DNA from: Novosphingobium sp.
Lineage (GTDB): Bacteria > Pseudomonadota > Alphaproteobacteria > Sphingomonadales > Sphingomonadaceae
DNA length: 64,000 nt
Direction of reading: 5' to 3'
Assembly: GCF_039595395.1 (NCBI RefSeq)
Contig: NZ_JBCNLP010000001.1
Location: 1,984,001 to 2,048,000, forward strand
Part shown: piece by piece, positions 23,157 to 31,782 of the stretch
Position numbering within the stretch: position 1 is the stretch's first letter
Layout of the letters: every line of letters starts with the position of its first letter
Notes under the pieces: generated by a model
The model's database searches: none
What the model was told of the DNA's origin: nothing
The model's input: the letters and a program-made list of their open reading frames with translations, nothing else
Program-made: the position numbers and the translations under genes

Positions 23157-23894
23157 CTATTCCTTGGAAACCTCATCCCCGCCGTATTTGTAATCCAGAA
23201 ACCGCGTCTGAATGGCGAGGTTGTCGATCGAGCCCTCCGCCAACTGCCGGGTCACGCTGTCGATCTCGGTGCTGATCCGCCCAAGGCTGGCGGCAAGCTG
23301 CTCGTCAGGCGAAGCATCGCCCTGCTTTTGCGAGCGCAGAGGCTGAGGGATAGCGGTGTAGGCATTCACCAGATCGGGCAGGTTCTGGCCGACCAGCGTA
23401 CGCACCTGCGCCACGGCGGGCGTGCTTTCATCCAGCTTGTCGAGTTGCGTGCCGAGCAGATCCAACTGCCCGCCGATCTGGCCGACCAGGTTCAGTGCAG
23501 GCGCGGGCAGGGCGGGGCGCTGCGCCTCCAGCCAGAGCTGCGTGTTGCCCACCAGCGTCTTGGCGGGGGCCTTGCGCAGATCGTCCAGCTTGGGGATCTT
23601 CACCGCGGTTTGGCGCCCCAGGGCCAGCACCGCCACGGCGATTAGCGCCAGCACAACCACCACCAGAATGGTGCTGATGGCGTGGAGGATAAACGACCCC
23701 ATGCCGATCAGCGCCAGACCGGCAATCAGCGCCACCATGATCTTGCGCAACTGGCGCCACTGCGCCTCACGCCGGATCGCTGCCGAGCGCTGGCCGATGG
23801 CACCTTGCACGCGGCGGCCACCGGCGCGCTGCTGGTTCAACGTCGAACGCGCGGCGGCCAGGATCGCATCGGAATCGCGGGCTGAATCCGCCAT
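23157..23894 (-). CDS. XpaC-like membrane protein paired with TelA
   Basis: The 245-residue protein has a basic N-terminus, two adjacent membrane helices (about residues 53-90, ALIAGLALIGMGSFILHAI and TILVVVVLALIAVAVLAL) and a long helical C-terminal part. It is encoded 3 bases after a TelA gene. In Firmicutes, TelA-type genes often sit beside xpaC, whose product has a similar membrane-plus-helical layout, so the assignment rests mainly on context and architecture. A role in envelope stress or toxic-anion tolerance is plausible but unproven. Confidence 0.6.
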   Translation of the reverse strand: MADSARDSDAILAAARSTLNQQRAGGRRVQGAIGQRSAAIRREAQWRQLRKIMVALIAGLALIGMGSFILHAISTILVVVVLALIAVAVLALGRQTAVKIPKLDDLRKAPAKTLVGNTQLWLEAQRPALPAPALNLVGQIGGQLDLLGTQLDKLDESTPAVAQVRTLVGQNLPDLVNAYTAIPQPLRSQKQGDASPDEQLAASLGRISTEIDSVTRQLAEGSIDNLAIQTRFLDYKYGGDEVSKE

Positions 23895-23897
23895 GGC

Positions 23898-25103
23898 TCA
23901 GCCTTCCAGCGAGAGCAGGTTGGGCGTGTCATGCGCCACCTGCGCCTGGGCCGTGCCCTGAGCGCGGGCGATATAGGCGCGCGATTTCTCGACCTCGCCC
24001 GAGAGCGTGTTGACCGTCTGCTTCATCGAATCGAGCGCCTTCAGCTTGAAGGTGTCGATCGTGTCCATCGTGTCATAGATGTTCTGGAAGGCGCGCTGCA
24101 GCGTCTCGACCGGGATGGTGCTGCTGGCGGCCTGCTCGTGGATTTTGCTGGTCTGGTCCTTCAGCAGGGCGCTGGTCGAATCGATGATGTTGGCGGTGGT
24201 GGTGTTGAGCGCGGTGATCTGCCCCAGCACCAGCCGCTGGTTGGTCATGGCCTGCGCCACGGTCACGGCGGTGCGCAGCGCGCCCACGGTGGTGGTGCTG
24301 GCGCGCTCGACGCCCTTGATCAGCTCGACATTGTTCTTCTTGACCAGATCGAGCGCCAGATAGCCCTGCACCGTCACCGCCATCTGCGTCAGCAGATCCT
24401 GCGTGCGCTGGCGGGTGTAGAACAGTGCCGATTCGCGCAGGGCCTTGGCCTTGGCGGGATCGGTGGCGTCCAGATCGTTCGCCTTGTCCTCGATCTTCTC
24501 GTCCAGCTTCTTGGAGATATGGATCATCTGTTCGAGGCTGCCCATCGCCTCCCACAGCTTGCCGCGCTCCACATCGATGGCGGCATTGTCCATCAGCAGC
24601 TCGTCCTTGCCGCTGGAGAGCTTGTCCAGCACGGCCTTGATATGGCTCTGCGCCGAGACATAGCCGTCGAAATATTTCTTCACACTGCCGCCGAAGGGGA
24701 TGATCCCCAGCAGCTTGCGCGGCTTCCCCATGATGCCCGATTTGCCCGGATCGAGATCCTCGACCGTCTTGCGCAGTTCGAGCAGATTGGCGCCCACGCC
24801 GCTGTCCTTGTCCATGGCGCGGATGGGCCGGTCGAGGAAGCGGTTGGACAGGCCGGCGGCGGCCGCGATCTCCTTGCGGCCCATGGAAGTGAGCTGGTCG
24901 ACGCGCTTGCCGAATTCCGGGCTGGCCGAATCCTGCGCCACCAGATCGGCGACAAAGGCATCGACTTTCTGGTCCAGCTTGCTGGTCTGCTCGTTCGACA
25001 GCGGCACAAGCCCGGCGGCTTGTGCGGGCGCGACCACCGGCACCGGATCGGGCGGCGTCAGCGTGATGGTGGGAGCATCGAGTTGCGTGGGCGTGGAGGC
25101 CAT
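23898..25103 (-). CDS. Toxic anion resistance protein TelA family
   Basis: The product has about 401 residues, mostly helical, and matches the TelA family (PF05816). Segments such as LGIIPFGGSVKKYFDGYVSAQSHIKAVLDKL and NVELIKGVERASTTTVGALRTAV are typical. The family is linked to tellurite, colicin and antibiotic tolerance, but its biochemistry is unclear. The ATG at 25103 has AGG six bases upstream; a GTG two codons earlier (25109) is the alternative. It forms a two-gene operon with the XpaC-like gene. Confidence 0.88.
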   Translation of the reverse strand: MASTPTQLDAPTITLTPPDPVPVVAPAQAAGLVPLSNEQTSKLDQKVDAFVADLVAQDSASPEFGKRVDQLTSMGRKEIAAAAGLSNRFLDRPIRAMDKDSGVGANLLELRKTVEDLDPGKSGIMGKPRKLLGIIPFGGSVKKYFDGYVSAQSHIKAVLDKLSSGKDELLMDNAAIDVERGKLWEAMGSLEQMIHISKKLDEKIEDKANDLDATDPAKAKALRESALFYTRQRTQDLLTQMAVTVQGYLALDLVKKNNVELIKGVERASTTTVGALRTAVTVAQAMTNQRLVLGQITALNTTTANIIDSTSALLKDQTSKIHEQAASSTIPVETLQRAFQNIYDTMDTIDTFKLKALDSMKQTVNTLSGEVEKSRAYIARAQGTAQAQVAHDTPNLLSLEG

Positions 25104-25184
25104 GGGCACCTGCTTTTCGTCAACGACATGAATGGCCTTATGATGTGGGGCATCAAGCCGCTGACTGCAAGCTGTATTGCGAGA

Positions 25185-26333
25185 CTAAGGCGCTTGGCGC
25201 GCGGCAGACGGGCTTTGCGCCGCGACCAGACCAGATCTGTCGAGCGGTTGCGTGCCGGCATGCCCACCCAGTGCCAGCAGATTGCCCTGAGCCCGCCGCG
25301 CGATACGGACCATGGCCTTTTTCCGGGCCTTGCGGTCGAAATTCAGCGCCGCCGTCAGGGTTTTGGCGATGACTGCGGCATCGGGCGGCCCGCTGATGCG
25401 GATCGAGGGAATGCCAAAATCGCGGCACAGCGCGCGCATCTTGTCCGATCCATCATCCACCACCAGCAAGGCTCCGTCCGACAAAAGGGTGAAGATGCTG
25501 GCATGGAGCCGGTTGGTGATGGTCAGCATGGCATGGCGATAGGCTTCGCAGAGGGTGGAAAGCTGGCTGTCGTCCAGCTTCTGGGCATCGTTGAGGTCGT
25601 AATAGGCGATCAGCCAGTCGGCGGCCCCGCCATCGACCTCGGGTCTGGGGTCATGGCAGGCCAGCACCAGCGGCGCCTTGGGCATCTGTTGCCGCACGCA
25701 GGCCAGCAGGGTGGGAAAGCCGTCGCCATCGATCGAGCGGCCCTCGCTGCCTTCGATGCAGGGAGCGATCAGGACGGTGGTGCGCTCGCTGTCCGGCGCG
25801 GTGAGGCTGCGGTGCAGAGTGCCCGGCAGAAAGGCCATATCGGCGCTCTGCACCACCGTGCGTGCCGGAAACAGCCGCCTTGCGTGATCCAGCGAGCGCG
25901 CATCGCGCACGGCAATCCGCTCGCCCGGCCTGAACACCAGACGCCACAGGCTGCGCGTCAGCCGCCCGCGCACCGGCCCGACGCCCATGCCCCATCCCGA
26001 CACCCTGCCGCCGCCCAGCCTGACCAGCATCAGGGTCCAGATCATGGCGATCAGGCTGGGCAGCGAGACATTGCCCCGCACCATCTGCCCGCCACCGATC
26101 ACCGCATCGCAGCGTGGGGCCAGACGCAGCAGGGCCGCCAGCTCGCGTTCCGAGACGATGGTGGCCCCGAGAGCCTCGACCTGTCGGGCGATCACGGGCG
26201 GCGGAGGCGCCCATTGGCGAACATAGACCTGCCGTCCCTGGCTTCGCCCCGCCGCCACGCTCTGGGCCAGCAGGGCCAGATCGCCCAGATTGACCAGCGT
26301 ATCGCAAAAGATCAGCAGGGGGCGCTTGCTCAA
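25185..26333 (-). CDS. Polysaccharide pyruvyl transferase family protein
   Basis: The protein has about 382 residues and resembles the CsaB/WcaK-type pyruvyltransferase family. It has an N-terminal LLIFCDTLVNLGDLALL, a central GGGQMVRGN loop followed by GWGMGVGPV, and a C-terminal ITNRLHASIFTLLSDGALLVVDD. These enzymes add pyruvate ketals to surface glycans. The best ribosome site (AAAGGA, 7 bases away) precedes a TTG at 26333. ATG codons at 26360 and 26390 have no good ribosome site but remain possible. No glycosyltransferase genes flank it, so the acceptor glycan is unknown. Confidence 0.75.
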   Translation of the reverse strand: MSKRPLLIFCDTLVNLGDLALLAQSVAAGRSQGRQVYVRQWAPPPPVIARQVEALGATIVSERELAALLRLAPRCDAVIGGGQMVRGNVSLPSLIAMIWTLMLVRLGGGRVSGWGMGVGPVRGRLTRSLWRLVFRPGERIAVRDARSLDHARRLFPARTVVQSADMAFLPGTLHRSLTAPDSERTTVLIAPCIEGSEGRSIDGDGFPTLLACVRQQMPKAPLVLACHDPRPEVDGGAADWLIAYYDLNDAQKLDDSQLSTLCEAYRHAMLTITNRLHASIFTLLSDGALLVVDDGSDKMRALCRDFGIPSIRISGPPDAAVIAKTLTAALNFDRKARKKAMVRIARRAQGNLLALGGHAGTQPLDRSGLVAAQSPSAARQAP

Positions 26334-26496
26334 GGTCGCATCCTTTATGGTGGGAACCATCGGAGCCGAGCATGCGCAGCGCATCCTCATCCGCCAAGGC
26401 GAGGAAGCAACCGTTACGAAGGCAATTCAGCGCATTGTCCGCAATCCGGGCCTCATCCCCTCCATTCCGGATATGGATGCCCGAAGCCCAGACAGC

Positions 26497-26529
26497 AAAA
26501 CGGCCCGGTGCGACAGTCGCACCGGGCCG
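26497..26529 (-). terminator. Intrinsic terminator after the fatty acyl-AMP ligase gene
   Basis: CGGCCCGGTGCGA (26501-26513) and TCGCACCGGGCCG (26517-26529) form a perfect 13-bp stem with loop CAG. On the minus strand it is followed directly by TTTT. It lies 30 bases downstream of the ligase stop codon. Confidence 0.85.
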
Positions 26530-26559
26530 TTCCACAAGCCTGTTCTCAGCGGGGCGCGA

Positions 26560-28344
26560 TCATGCCGCCAGCTGGAACGGCTCGATCTCGCCGGAGAGAT
26601 ACAGCTTCTTGGCCTTGGCGCGGCTCAGCTTGCCCGAGGAGGTGCGGGGCAGCGTGCGCGGCGGCACCAGCTCGACCACGGCCGGATGGCCCAGGATCGA
26701 GCGGACCTTCTCGGCCACGGCATTCTTCAGCTTGACGCGCTCTTCGGGGTCGGAGACGCGGCAGTGCACCAGCACGGCGGCGGTTTCCTCGCCAGCGGCG
26801 GTCTCAAGGCTGAAGGCGGCGATGTCGCCCTGATGGAAGCCGGGAAGCTGTTCCACGGCCCATTCGATGTCCTGCGGCCAGTGGTTCTTGCCGTTGATGA
26901 TGATCATGTCCTTGGCGCGGCCCACGATGAACAGATAGCCATCCACCATGTAGCCCATGTCGCCGGTGTCCAGCCAGCCGTCGACCATGCAGGCCTCGGT
27001 CGCTTCGGGATCACGGAAATAGGAGTGCATGACGCTGGGGCCCTTGCACCACACCTTGCCGATGTGATGGTCGGCCTGAATGTGGCCGACGCCGTCGCGG
27101 ATTTCGACGACCATGTCCTTCACCGGCTTGCCGCAATTGACGATGGCGCGATAGCGGGCCGGACGCGAGAGATCGCGCGGCGTGCCCGACAGGCGCTCTT
27201 CCTCGACCAGCTCGACGCGGATGCCTTCGCCCGGCGGCATGATGGTGACCGACAGCGTCGCCTCGGCCAGACCATAGGAGGGCAGGAAGGCGCTGGCCTT
27301 GAAACCGGCGGGGGCAAAGGCGTTGACGAAGCCCTGCATCACGTCCGGGCGGATCATGTCGGCGCCATTGCCGGCCAGACGCCAGCGGTGCAGGTCGAAA
27401 CGCTCGTCCACATGGGTCTGGCTGGAAATGCGGCGGGCGCAGATGTCATAGCCGAAGGTGGGCGAATAGCTGATCGAGGTGCCCTCGTTGCGGCTGATCA
27501 TGTCGAGCCAGGCGAGGGGACGACGGGCGAAATCCTCGGTGCGCAGATAGTCGGTCGACACCTGATTGGCGATGATCGACAGGAAGCAGCCGACCAGACC
27601 CATGTCGTGATACCAGGGCAGCCAGCTGATGCAGCGATCGCTCTCGATCAGGCTCATCGCCTCGCCATGGCCGGCCAGATTGTTGAGCAGCGAGGCATGC
27701 GTCACGGCCACGCCATGCGGGAAGCGCGTCGAGCCGCTGGAATATTGCAGATAGCAGATGTCATCGCCCGACACGGCGGGCAGATCGGCGGGGACGACAG
27801 GCTCGCCATAGAGCACGTCCCAGCCAAGGCCGAGGCAGGCAGCGCCATTGGCATCGTTATGGGCGGCGGTGGCGGCATCGCCCATCGCGGCGATCTCGGG
27901 CGGATAGAAGAACAGCGACGGGTCCGAGCTGCGAAGCTGAACGGCGAGCTGGTCGATGTAATTGTCCTTGCCGCCAAAGCTGGTGGGCAGGGGCAGCGGC
28001 ACCGGCCAGGCGCCGGCATAGACCGCGCCGCAGAACAGGGCGGCGAATTGCGGGCCGGTCTCGGCCACCAGGGCGATGCGGTCGCCCTTCTTCACGCCGC
28101 GCGCGATCAGGCGATAGGCGACGCCCAGCGCGTCCTTGCGTAGTTCCGAGAAAGGATAGGGGCGCGTCAGATTGCCGCGCGGATCGTGGAAATTCATGCC
28201 CCGGCTGCCGCTGGCGGCATAGTCCAGCGCCTCGCCAAAAGTGCCGAAGGTGCCCAGACGACGGGGCACCGAACACGCGTTGGGCGTGGGCTGCAGAATG
28301 GTTTCGCTGCGTTCAAGCACGTTTGTTTGCGACACTTCGCTCAT
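26560..28344 (-). CDS. Fatty acyl-AMP ligase (FAAL-type adenylate-forming enzyme)
   Basis: The protein has about 594 residues. The adenylation loop reads LQYSSGSTRFPHGVAVTH, the FAAL/FadD32-like form, rather than the YTSGTTG of acyl-CoA ligases. Other core motifs are LPWYHDMGLVG, SYGLAEATLSV, DTGDMGYMVDG and the C-terminal RTSSGKLSRAK. FAALs activate fatty acids as acyl-adenylates and pass them to an acyl-carrier protein or a synthase. No carrier protein or PKS gene is adjacent, so the acceptor is encoded elsewhere. Start at the ATG 28344; an in-frame ATG at 28359 would add five residues. It is divergent from recX. Confidence 0.85.
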   Translation of the reverse strand: MSEVSQTNVLERSETILQPTPNACSVPRRLGTFGTFGEALDYAASGSRGMNFHDPRGNLTRPYPFSELRKDALGVAYRLIARGVKKGDRIALVAETGPQFAALFCGAVYAGAWPVPLPLPTSFGGKDNYIDQLAVQLRSSDPSLFFYPPEIAAMGDAATAAHNDANGAACLGLGWDVLYGEPVVPADLPAVSGDDICYLQYSSGSTRFPHGVAVTHASLLNNLAGHGEAMSLIESDRCISWLPWYHDMGLVGCFLSIIANQVSTDYLRTEDFARRPLAWLDMISRNEGTSISYSPTFGYDICARRISSQTHVDERFDLHRWRLAGNGADMIRPDVMQGFVNAFAPAGFKASAFLPSYGLAEATLSVTIMPPGEGIRVELVEEERLSGTPRDLSRPARYRAIVNCGKPVKDMVVEIRDGVGHIQADHHIGKVWCKGPSVMHSYFRDPEATEACMVDGWLDTGDMGYMVDGYLFIVGRAKDMIIINGKNHWPQDIEWAVEQLPGFHQGDIAAFSLETAAGEETAAVLVHCRVSDPEERVKLKNAVAEKVRSILGHPAVVELVPPRTLPRTSSGKLSRAKAKKLYLSGEIEPFQLAA

Positions 28345-28540
28345 GGGTCTCGGGTCCATCGGTCTCGGCCCTCCTCTCGCATCCTCCGGCGGGGCGCTTT
28401 AGGGGAGGCGCCTCCGTGTGTATCCGGCTGATTCGGCCGCGAGAGACGGAAGGCCGGGTTCAAAAACTGTCTGTTCACCACCTTGCAGGGGCAGCGGCAG
28501 GCTCCCCTTTGCGGCGCGACTGTGGCACGATTAAGGCCGC

Positions 28541-29191
28541 ATGATGGACAATAAGGCAGATATGGACAGCCAGGACGATTTACCATCCCGTGGGCGCCCA
28601 TCCCGTGATCGCAAGGAGCGCAAGGCCCCGCGCCCGCTGGCCCCCGCGCGGCTGGAGGAGATGGCGCTGGCCTATGTCGCGCGCTTCGCCACCAGCGCGG
28701 GCAAGCTGGAAGCCTATCTGGCCCGCAAGCTGCAGGAGCGCGGCTGGGACGGCGAGGGGGACGGGCGCGAGGCCATCGCGGCGCTGCTCGCGCGCTTTGC
28801 GGAGCTTGGCTATGTCGATGATGCCGGTTTCGCGCGGATGCGGTCCACCAGCCTGCTGCGCCGGGGTTATGGGGCAAGGCGCATCGCCCAGGATCTGAAT
28901 GCGGCGGGGATCAGCGAGGCGATCCGCTCGGATCATGCCCCCGACGAAGGTGCCGCCCGCCGCGCGGTTTTCGCGCTCGCCCGGCGCAAGGGGCTGGGGC
29001 CTTTCACGCGCGGGCTGGGCGAGGGCGAGAGGCTCGATCCGGCCCTGCGCGAAAAGCAGATGGCCAGCCTGCTGCGCGCCGGGCACGCCATGGGTGTGGC
29101 CCGCGCCCTGCTGGCCCAGACCTCGCCGGAAGAGGCGGAAAGCTGGGTGGCGGAGGCCGGAGAAACGCCGTCGGGCGGATTTTGGGACTGA
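28541..29191 (+). CDS. recX: RecX-family regulatory protein
   Basis: The 216-residue protein consists of repeated three-helix units typical of RecX: LEEMALAYVARFATSAGKLEAYLARKL, then AALLARFAELGYVDDAGFARM and LLRRGYGARRIAQDLNAAGI. RecX modulates RecA filaments. A charged, disordered stretch (about residues 1-35) precedes the domain. The start is an ATGATG at 28541. It is not next to recA here, which is common in alphaproteobacteria. Confidence 0.85.
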   Translation: MMDNKADMDSQDDLPSRGRPSRDRKERKAPRPLAPARLEEMALAYVARFATSAGKLEAYLARKLQERGWDGEGDGREAIAALLARFAELGYVDDAGFARMRSTSLLRRGYGARRIAQDLNAAGISEAIRSDHAPDEGAARRAVFALARRKGLGPFTRGLGEGERLDPALREKQMASLLRAGHAMGVARALLAQTSPEEAESWVAEAGETPSGGFWD

Positions 29192-29300
29192 TCCTGCCTC
29201 TTTCGCCTTATCGCCTATTGCCCTTGCCCCCTTTCCTCCGCTAGGCGGCAGGCGTAATGCTTGGCTTTGGCCTGGCTTTGTCTTTTGAAGGATGTGTCCG

Positions 29301-29705
29301 ATGCTCTTCACCTGGTGGAACGGTTCGACGTTCGGAACCTGGCTCAACAACAAGCTGCACGGTGAGCATGTCGGCACCGACTTTCAGGGCAACAAGTATT
29401 ACCGCAGCACCAAGAAGATCCCCGCTGGCGCCAACAGCCCCTTCGCCGGGCGTGAGCGTCGCTGGGTGATCTACAACGGCAACAATGATTCCAGCCGCGT
29501 GCCCGCCGAATGGCACGGCTGGCTGCACAATTCCTATGACGGCGTGCCCGAGAGCCATCTGCCCCCGCCGCGCATCTGGGAGGTGGAGTACACCCCCAAC
29601 GCCACCGGCACCGCCAAGGCGCATCACCCCGCCGGTTCGCTGGCCGCTGGTGGCCATCGCCCCGCCGCGACGGGCGATTACGAAGCCTGGTCGCCCGAGG
29701 CTTGA
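29301..29705 (+). CDS. NADH:ubiquinone oxidoreductase subunit NDUFA12 (B17.2-like)
   Basis: The product has 134 residues and carries the family pattern HVGTDFQGNKYY, RRWVIYNG, SSRVPAEWHGWLHNSYDGVP. NDUFA12 is an accessory subunit at the matrix/cytoplasmic arm of complex I, shared by alphaproteobacteria and mitochondria. The ATG at 29301 is chosen because GAAGGA lies 8 bases upstream; an earlier ATG at 29292 overlaps that ribosome site. It precedes the DUF2155 gene by 29 bases. Confidence 0.92.
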   Translation: MLFTWWNGSTFGTWLNNKLHGEHVGTDFQGNKYYRSTKKIPAGANSPFAGRERRWVIYNGNNDSSRVPAEWHGWLHNSYDGVPESHLPPPRIWEVEYTPNATGTAKAHHPAGSLAAGGHRPAATGDYEAWSPEA

Positions 29706-29734
29706 GCGCAAGCTGAGCGCCGGGCGTCCTGCTG

Positions 29735-30400
29735 ATGGTCCTTTCCGTTCTGCGAGTCGCCCCGGTGTTGCGCGGGCTTCGTCCGCGCGCCTTGGTGTGT
29801 GCGGGCGTGGCCCTGCTGGCGCTGGGCGGCTGCCAGAAGATCGGCGGCGGTGACAGTTCGGACAAGGATGCGCCCAAACCCACCGCGCGCCCCGCTGGCG
29901 GTACGGTGGAGACGCAGTATGGCACGCCGGTCAAGGACCGGGTCGCCACGCTGGGCATCATCAACAAGCGCAACAATCTGACCGAAGAGTTCAAGCTCAA
30001 ATCGGGCGAGCAGCGCACCATCGGCAATGTGGTGGTGCGTCTGGCCACCTGCGAGAAGACCGCGCCCTGGGAAAGCCCTCAGGAGATCGGCGCTTTCGTG
30101 CAGGTGCTGGTGCATGAGCGGACCAGCGTGTCGCAGCCGCTGGTGTGGCGCAAGGTGTTCTCGGGCTGGCTGTTCAAGAACAGCCCCTCGCTCAATGTCG
30201 TCGAGCACCCGGTCTATGACGTCTGGGTCAAGGACTGCGCGATGAAATTCCCCGGCGAGGAAGAAGCACCGGAAGACTTCAAGGCCGCCTCCAAGGCGCC
30301 GAAGGCTTCGGGCAGCGCCAGCACGCCGGTGGTGACCCCGCCGCCGGTGCTGCCGGGCGGGAATGAGGCTGATGGCGGGGATGCTCCGCCTACCAATTGA
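29735..30400 (+). CDS. DUF2155 domain lipoprotein
   Basis: The 221-residue protein has a basic N-terminus and a lipobox LALGGC (Cys at about residue 33), then a linker and the DUF2155 domain (about residues 65-165: ATLGIINKRNNLTEEFKLKSGEQ, VQVLVHERTS, VWRKVFSGWLFKNSPSLNVVEHPVYDVWVKDC). Two conserved cysteines are present (CEKTAPW, DCAMKF). Its function is unknown. The last 45 residues are low-complexity Pro/Ala/Gly and are encoded antisense to the extended 3' end of aat. The stop TGA (30398-30400) falls in the first unit of a 15-bp tandem repeat. Confidence 0.85.
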   Translation: MVLSVLRVAPVLRGLRPRALVCAGVALLALGGCQKIGGGDSSDKDAPKPTARPAGGTVETQYGTPVKDRVATLGIINKRNNLTEEFKLKSGEQRTIGNVVVRLATCEKTAPWESPQEIGAFVQVLVHERTSVSQPLVWRKVFSGWLFKNSPSLNVVEHPVYDVWVKDCAMKFPGEEEAPEDFKAASKAPKASGSASTPVVTPPPVLPGGNEADGGDAPPTN

Positions 30401-31134
30401 GGTTTGGCCAATTGAGGTTTGGCCAATTGAGGTTTGGCCAGTTGATGCGCCTGCTGTGCGCTCAGCAATTCGGCCGAGCGGTGCGAGGTTTCATAGCCCT
30501 CGCCCCTTTGCGCATGGCGCAGCAGCGAGAGATAGCGCTTCTGGCTGATCTCCACCGCCCCTAGCGAGGCCAGATGCGGTGTGATGAACTGGCAGTCGAG
30601 CAGCTCGACCCCGCCCATGCGCAGCGCCACCACCAACCAGGCCAGCGCCACTTTCGATGCCTCGCTGACGCGCGAGAACATGCTTTCCCCGCAGAACACC
30701 CGGTCGAAACCCACGCCATAAAGGCCGCCCACCAGCACGGGCGCGCCATCGGGCCCATCCTGCCAGCATTCGAGCGAATGGGCGAAACCCAGCGTATGCA
30801 GCTTTTCATAGGTGCCCGCGATGCGATGGCTGATCCAGGTTTCCCCTGATGCTTCCTCGCCCGAATCGCCGCTGTGCGCCATGCGGGGGGCGGCGCAGGC
30901 GGCCAGCACCTGTGAGAAGGCTGCGTTGCAGGTGACGCGCAGCCTGCCGCGCCTCAGCGTGCGGGCCAGCGAATGCGAGCAGCGAAACCTGTCGAGCGGC
31001 AGGATGCCACGCCGCTTGGGCTCCACCCAGAAGATGTCGGGGTCGTCGCGCCGGTCGGCCATGGGAAAGATACCGCTGCGATAGGCCAGCATCACCAGTG
31101 ACGGGTCGATGAGGGGGCTGCTGCGATCATCCAT
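30214..31134 (-). CDS. aat: Leucyl/phenylalanyl-tRNA--protein transferase with unusual C-terminal extension
   Basis: The first 231 or so residues are a standard Aat: LAYRSGIFPMAD, DIFWVEPKRRGILPLDRF, GLYGVGFDRVFCGESMFS, LLDCQFITPHLASLGA. The enzyme adds Leu or Phe to N-terminal basic residues for N-end-rule degradation. The ATG at 31134 has GGGACG before it and gives the normal N-terminus. Instead of stopping near residue 231, the frame passes through a tandem repeat coding QLAKP three times. It continues for about 65 more residues antisense to the DUF2155 gene, giving 306 residues. The tail is low-complexity Gly/Ser/Ala and probably non-catalytic. Confidence 0.92.
   Translation of the reverse strand: MDDRSSPLIDPSLVMLAYRSGIFPMADRRDDPDIFWVEPKRRGILPLDRFRCSHSLARTLRRGRLRVTCNAAFSQVLAACAAPRMAHSGDSGEEASGETWISHRIAGTYEKLHTLGFAHSLECWQDGPDGAPVLVGGLYGVGFDRVFCGESMFSRVSEASKVALAWLVVALRMGGVELLDCQFITPHLASLGAVEISQKRYLSLLRHAQRGEGYETSHRSAELLSAQQAHQLAKPQLAKPQLAKPQLVGGASPPSASFPPGSTGGGVTTGVLALPEAFGALEAALKSSGASSSPGNFIAQSLTQTS
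30393..30441. repeat. 15-bp tandem repeat, about 3.2 copies
   Basis: The unit CCAATTGAGGTTTGG occurs three times without error (30393-30407, 30408-30422, 30423-30437), followed by a partial fourth copy. It holds the stop of the DUF2155 gene and codes QLAKP repeats in aat on the other strand. Because 15 is a multiple of 3, changes in copy number would keep aat in frame. Confidence 0.95.
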
Positions 31135-31285
31135 CGTCCCATTATAGCAGTTCGTCGCGCCTGACCCAGATATTGCTGACACCGAAATGGAGCGTGGCTG
31201 TGAATAAACTCGGAAAATTTCACATCGGCCTGCCTGTTTGCCCTTGCCATCCCGGTTCGCTCGCTCTAGTGGCCGCGAACCCCGC

Positions 31286-31361
31286 AGGAGCGTAGCTCAG
31301 TTGGTAGAGCATCGGTCTCCAAAACCGAGGGCCGTGGGTTCGAGTCCCTCCGCTCCTGCCA
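31286..31361 (+). tRNA. tRNA-Trp (anticodon CCA)
   Basis: A complete 76-nt cloverleaf including genomic CCA. The acceptor stem is AGGAGCG/CGCTCCT. The D-arm is GCTCAGTTGGTAGAGC, the anticodon stem TCGGT/ACCGA with loop CTCCAAA, and the T-arm GTGGGTTCGAGTCCC. The anticodon CCA reads UGG. Its place upstream of secE-nusG is a classic bacterial arrangement. Confidence 0.98.
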
Positions 31362-31384
31362 TTTTCGAATGGCGACAGGGTAAA

Positions 31385-31428
31385 AATTGAGGCGGTTCAT
31401 GCTAAGCGTGAACCGCCTCAATTGTTTT
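31385..31428 (+). terminator. Intrinsic terminator after tRNA-Trp
   Basis: AATTGAGGCGGTTCA (31385-31399) and TGAACCGCCTCAATT (31409-31423) form a perfect 15-bp stem with a 9-base loop, then GTTTT. It lies 24 bases after the tRNA and would separate its transcript from the following genes. Confidence 0.85.
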
Positions 31429-31782
31429 CGCGCCTGGCGCATCCTGGCCGACGGGACGATGCGCATGATGGTGGCGATTCGTGCCACCATGCCGCTGCCG
31501 CGAACAGCCTTGTGAATTCATGTGAAAATCCCTCGCCAGACAGCGGCTTGGCGGTGTTCCATTTGCGCGTTTTCTTGCCGATCAGCCGATTTTCGTGGAT
31601 CAACCCTCTGCCAGACGAACGGGATCGATGCCCCGCATCACTCAGCAGGTGGCTTGATTTCGTCGGAGCGGCGGCTAACAGGCGTGGTTTGCACAAAAGC
31701 GTCCTTTGAGGGCGCCTGTGCGTTTTTACGATTTTGAACACGGCCTCGCACGGGATGGCGGCGCTCGGGGGATAGGGTATCC
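31429..31782. other. Non-coding stretch before the membrane protein gene
   Basis: No gene is evident. There is an 8-bp hairpin (ATGGTGGC 31468-31475 with GCCACCAT 31483-31490). The G/C content is lower than in the coding regions, consistent with a promoter for the following gene, but no clear promoter boxes stand out. Confidence 0.5.

Noticed and set aside
23931..26735. 934-codon + strand frame over telA and the pyruvyltransferase gene
   Set aside because: It opposes two genes with recognisable domains, and its product is low-complexity Arg/Gly/His-rich.
31266..31490. 74-codon minus-strand frame with a DSNPRPSVLETDALPTELRS-like segment
   Set aside because: It is the antisense of the tRNA-Trp gene and its flanks. 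This is a well-known spurious protein produced by tRNA loci.
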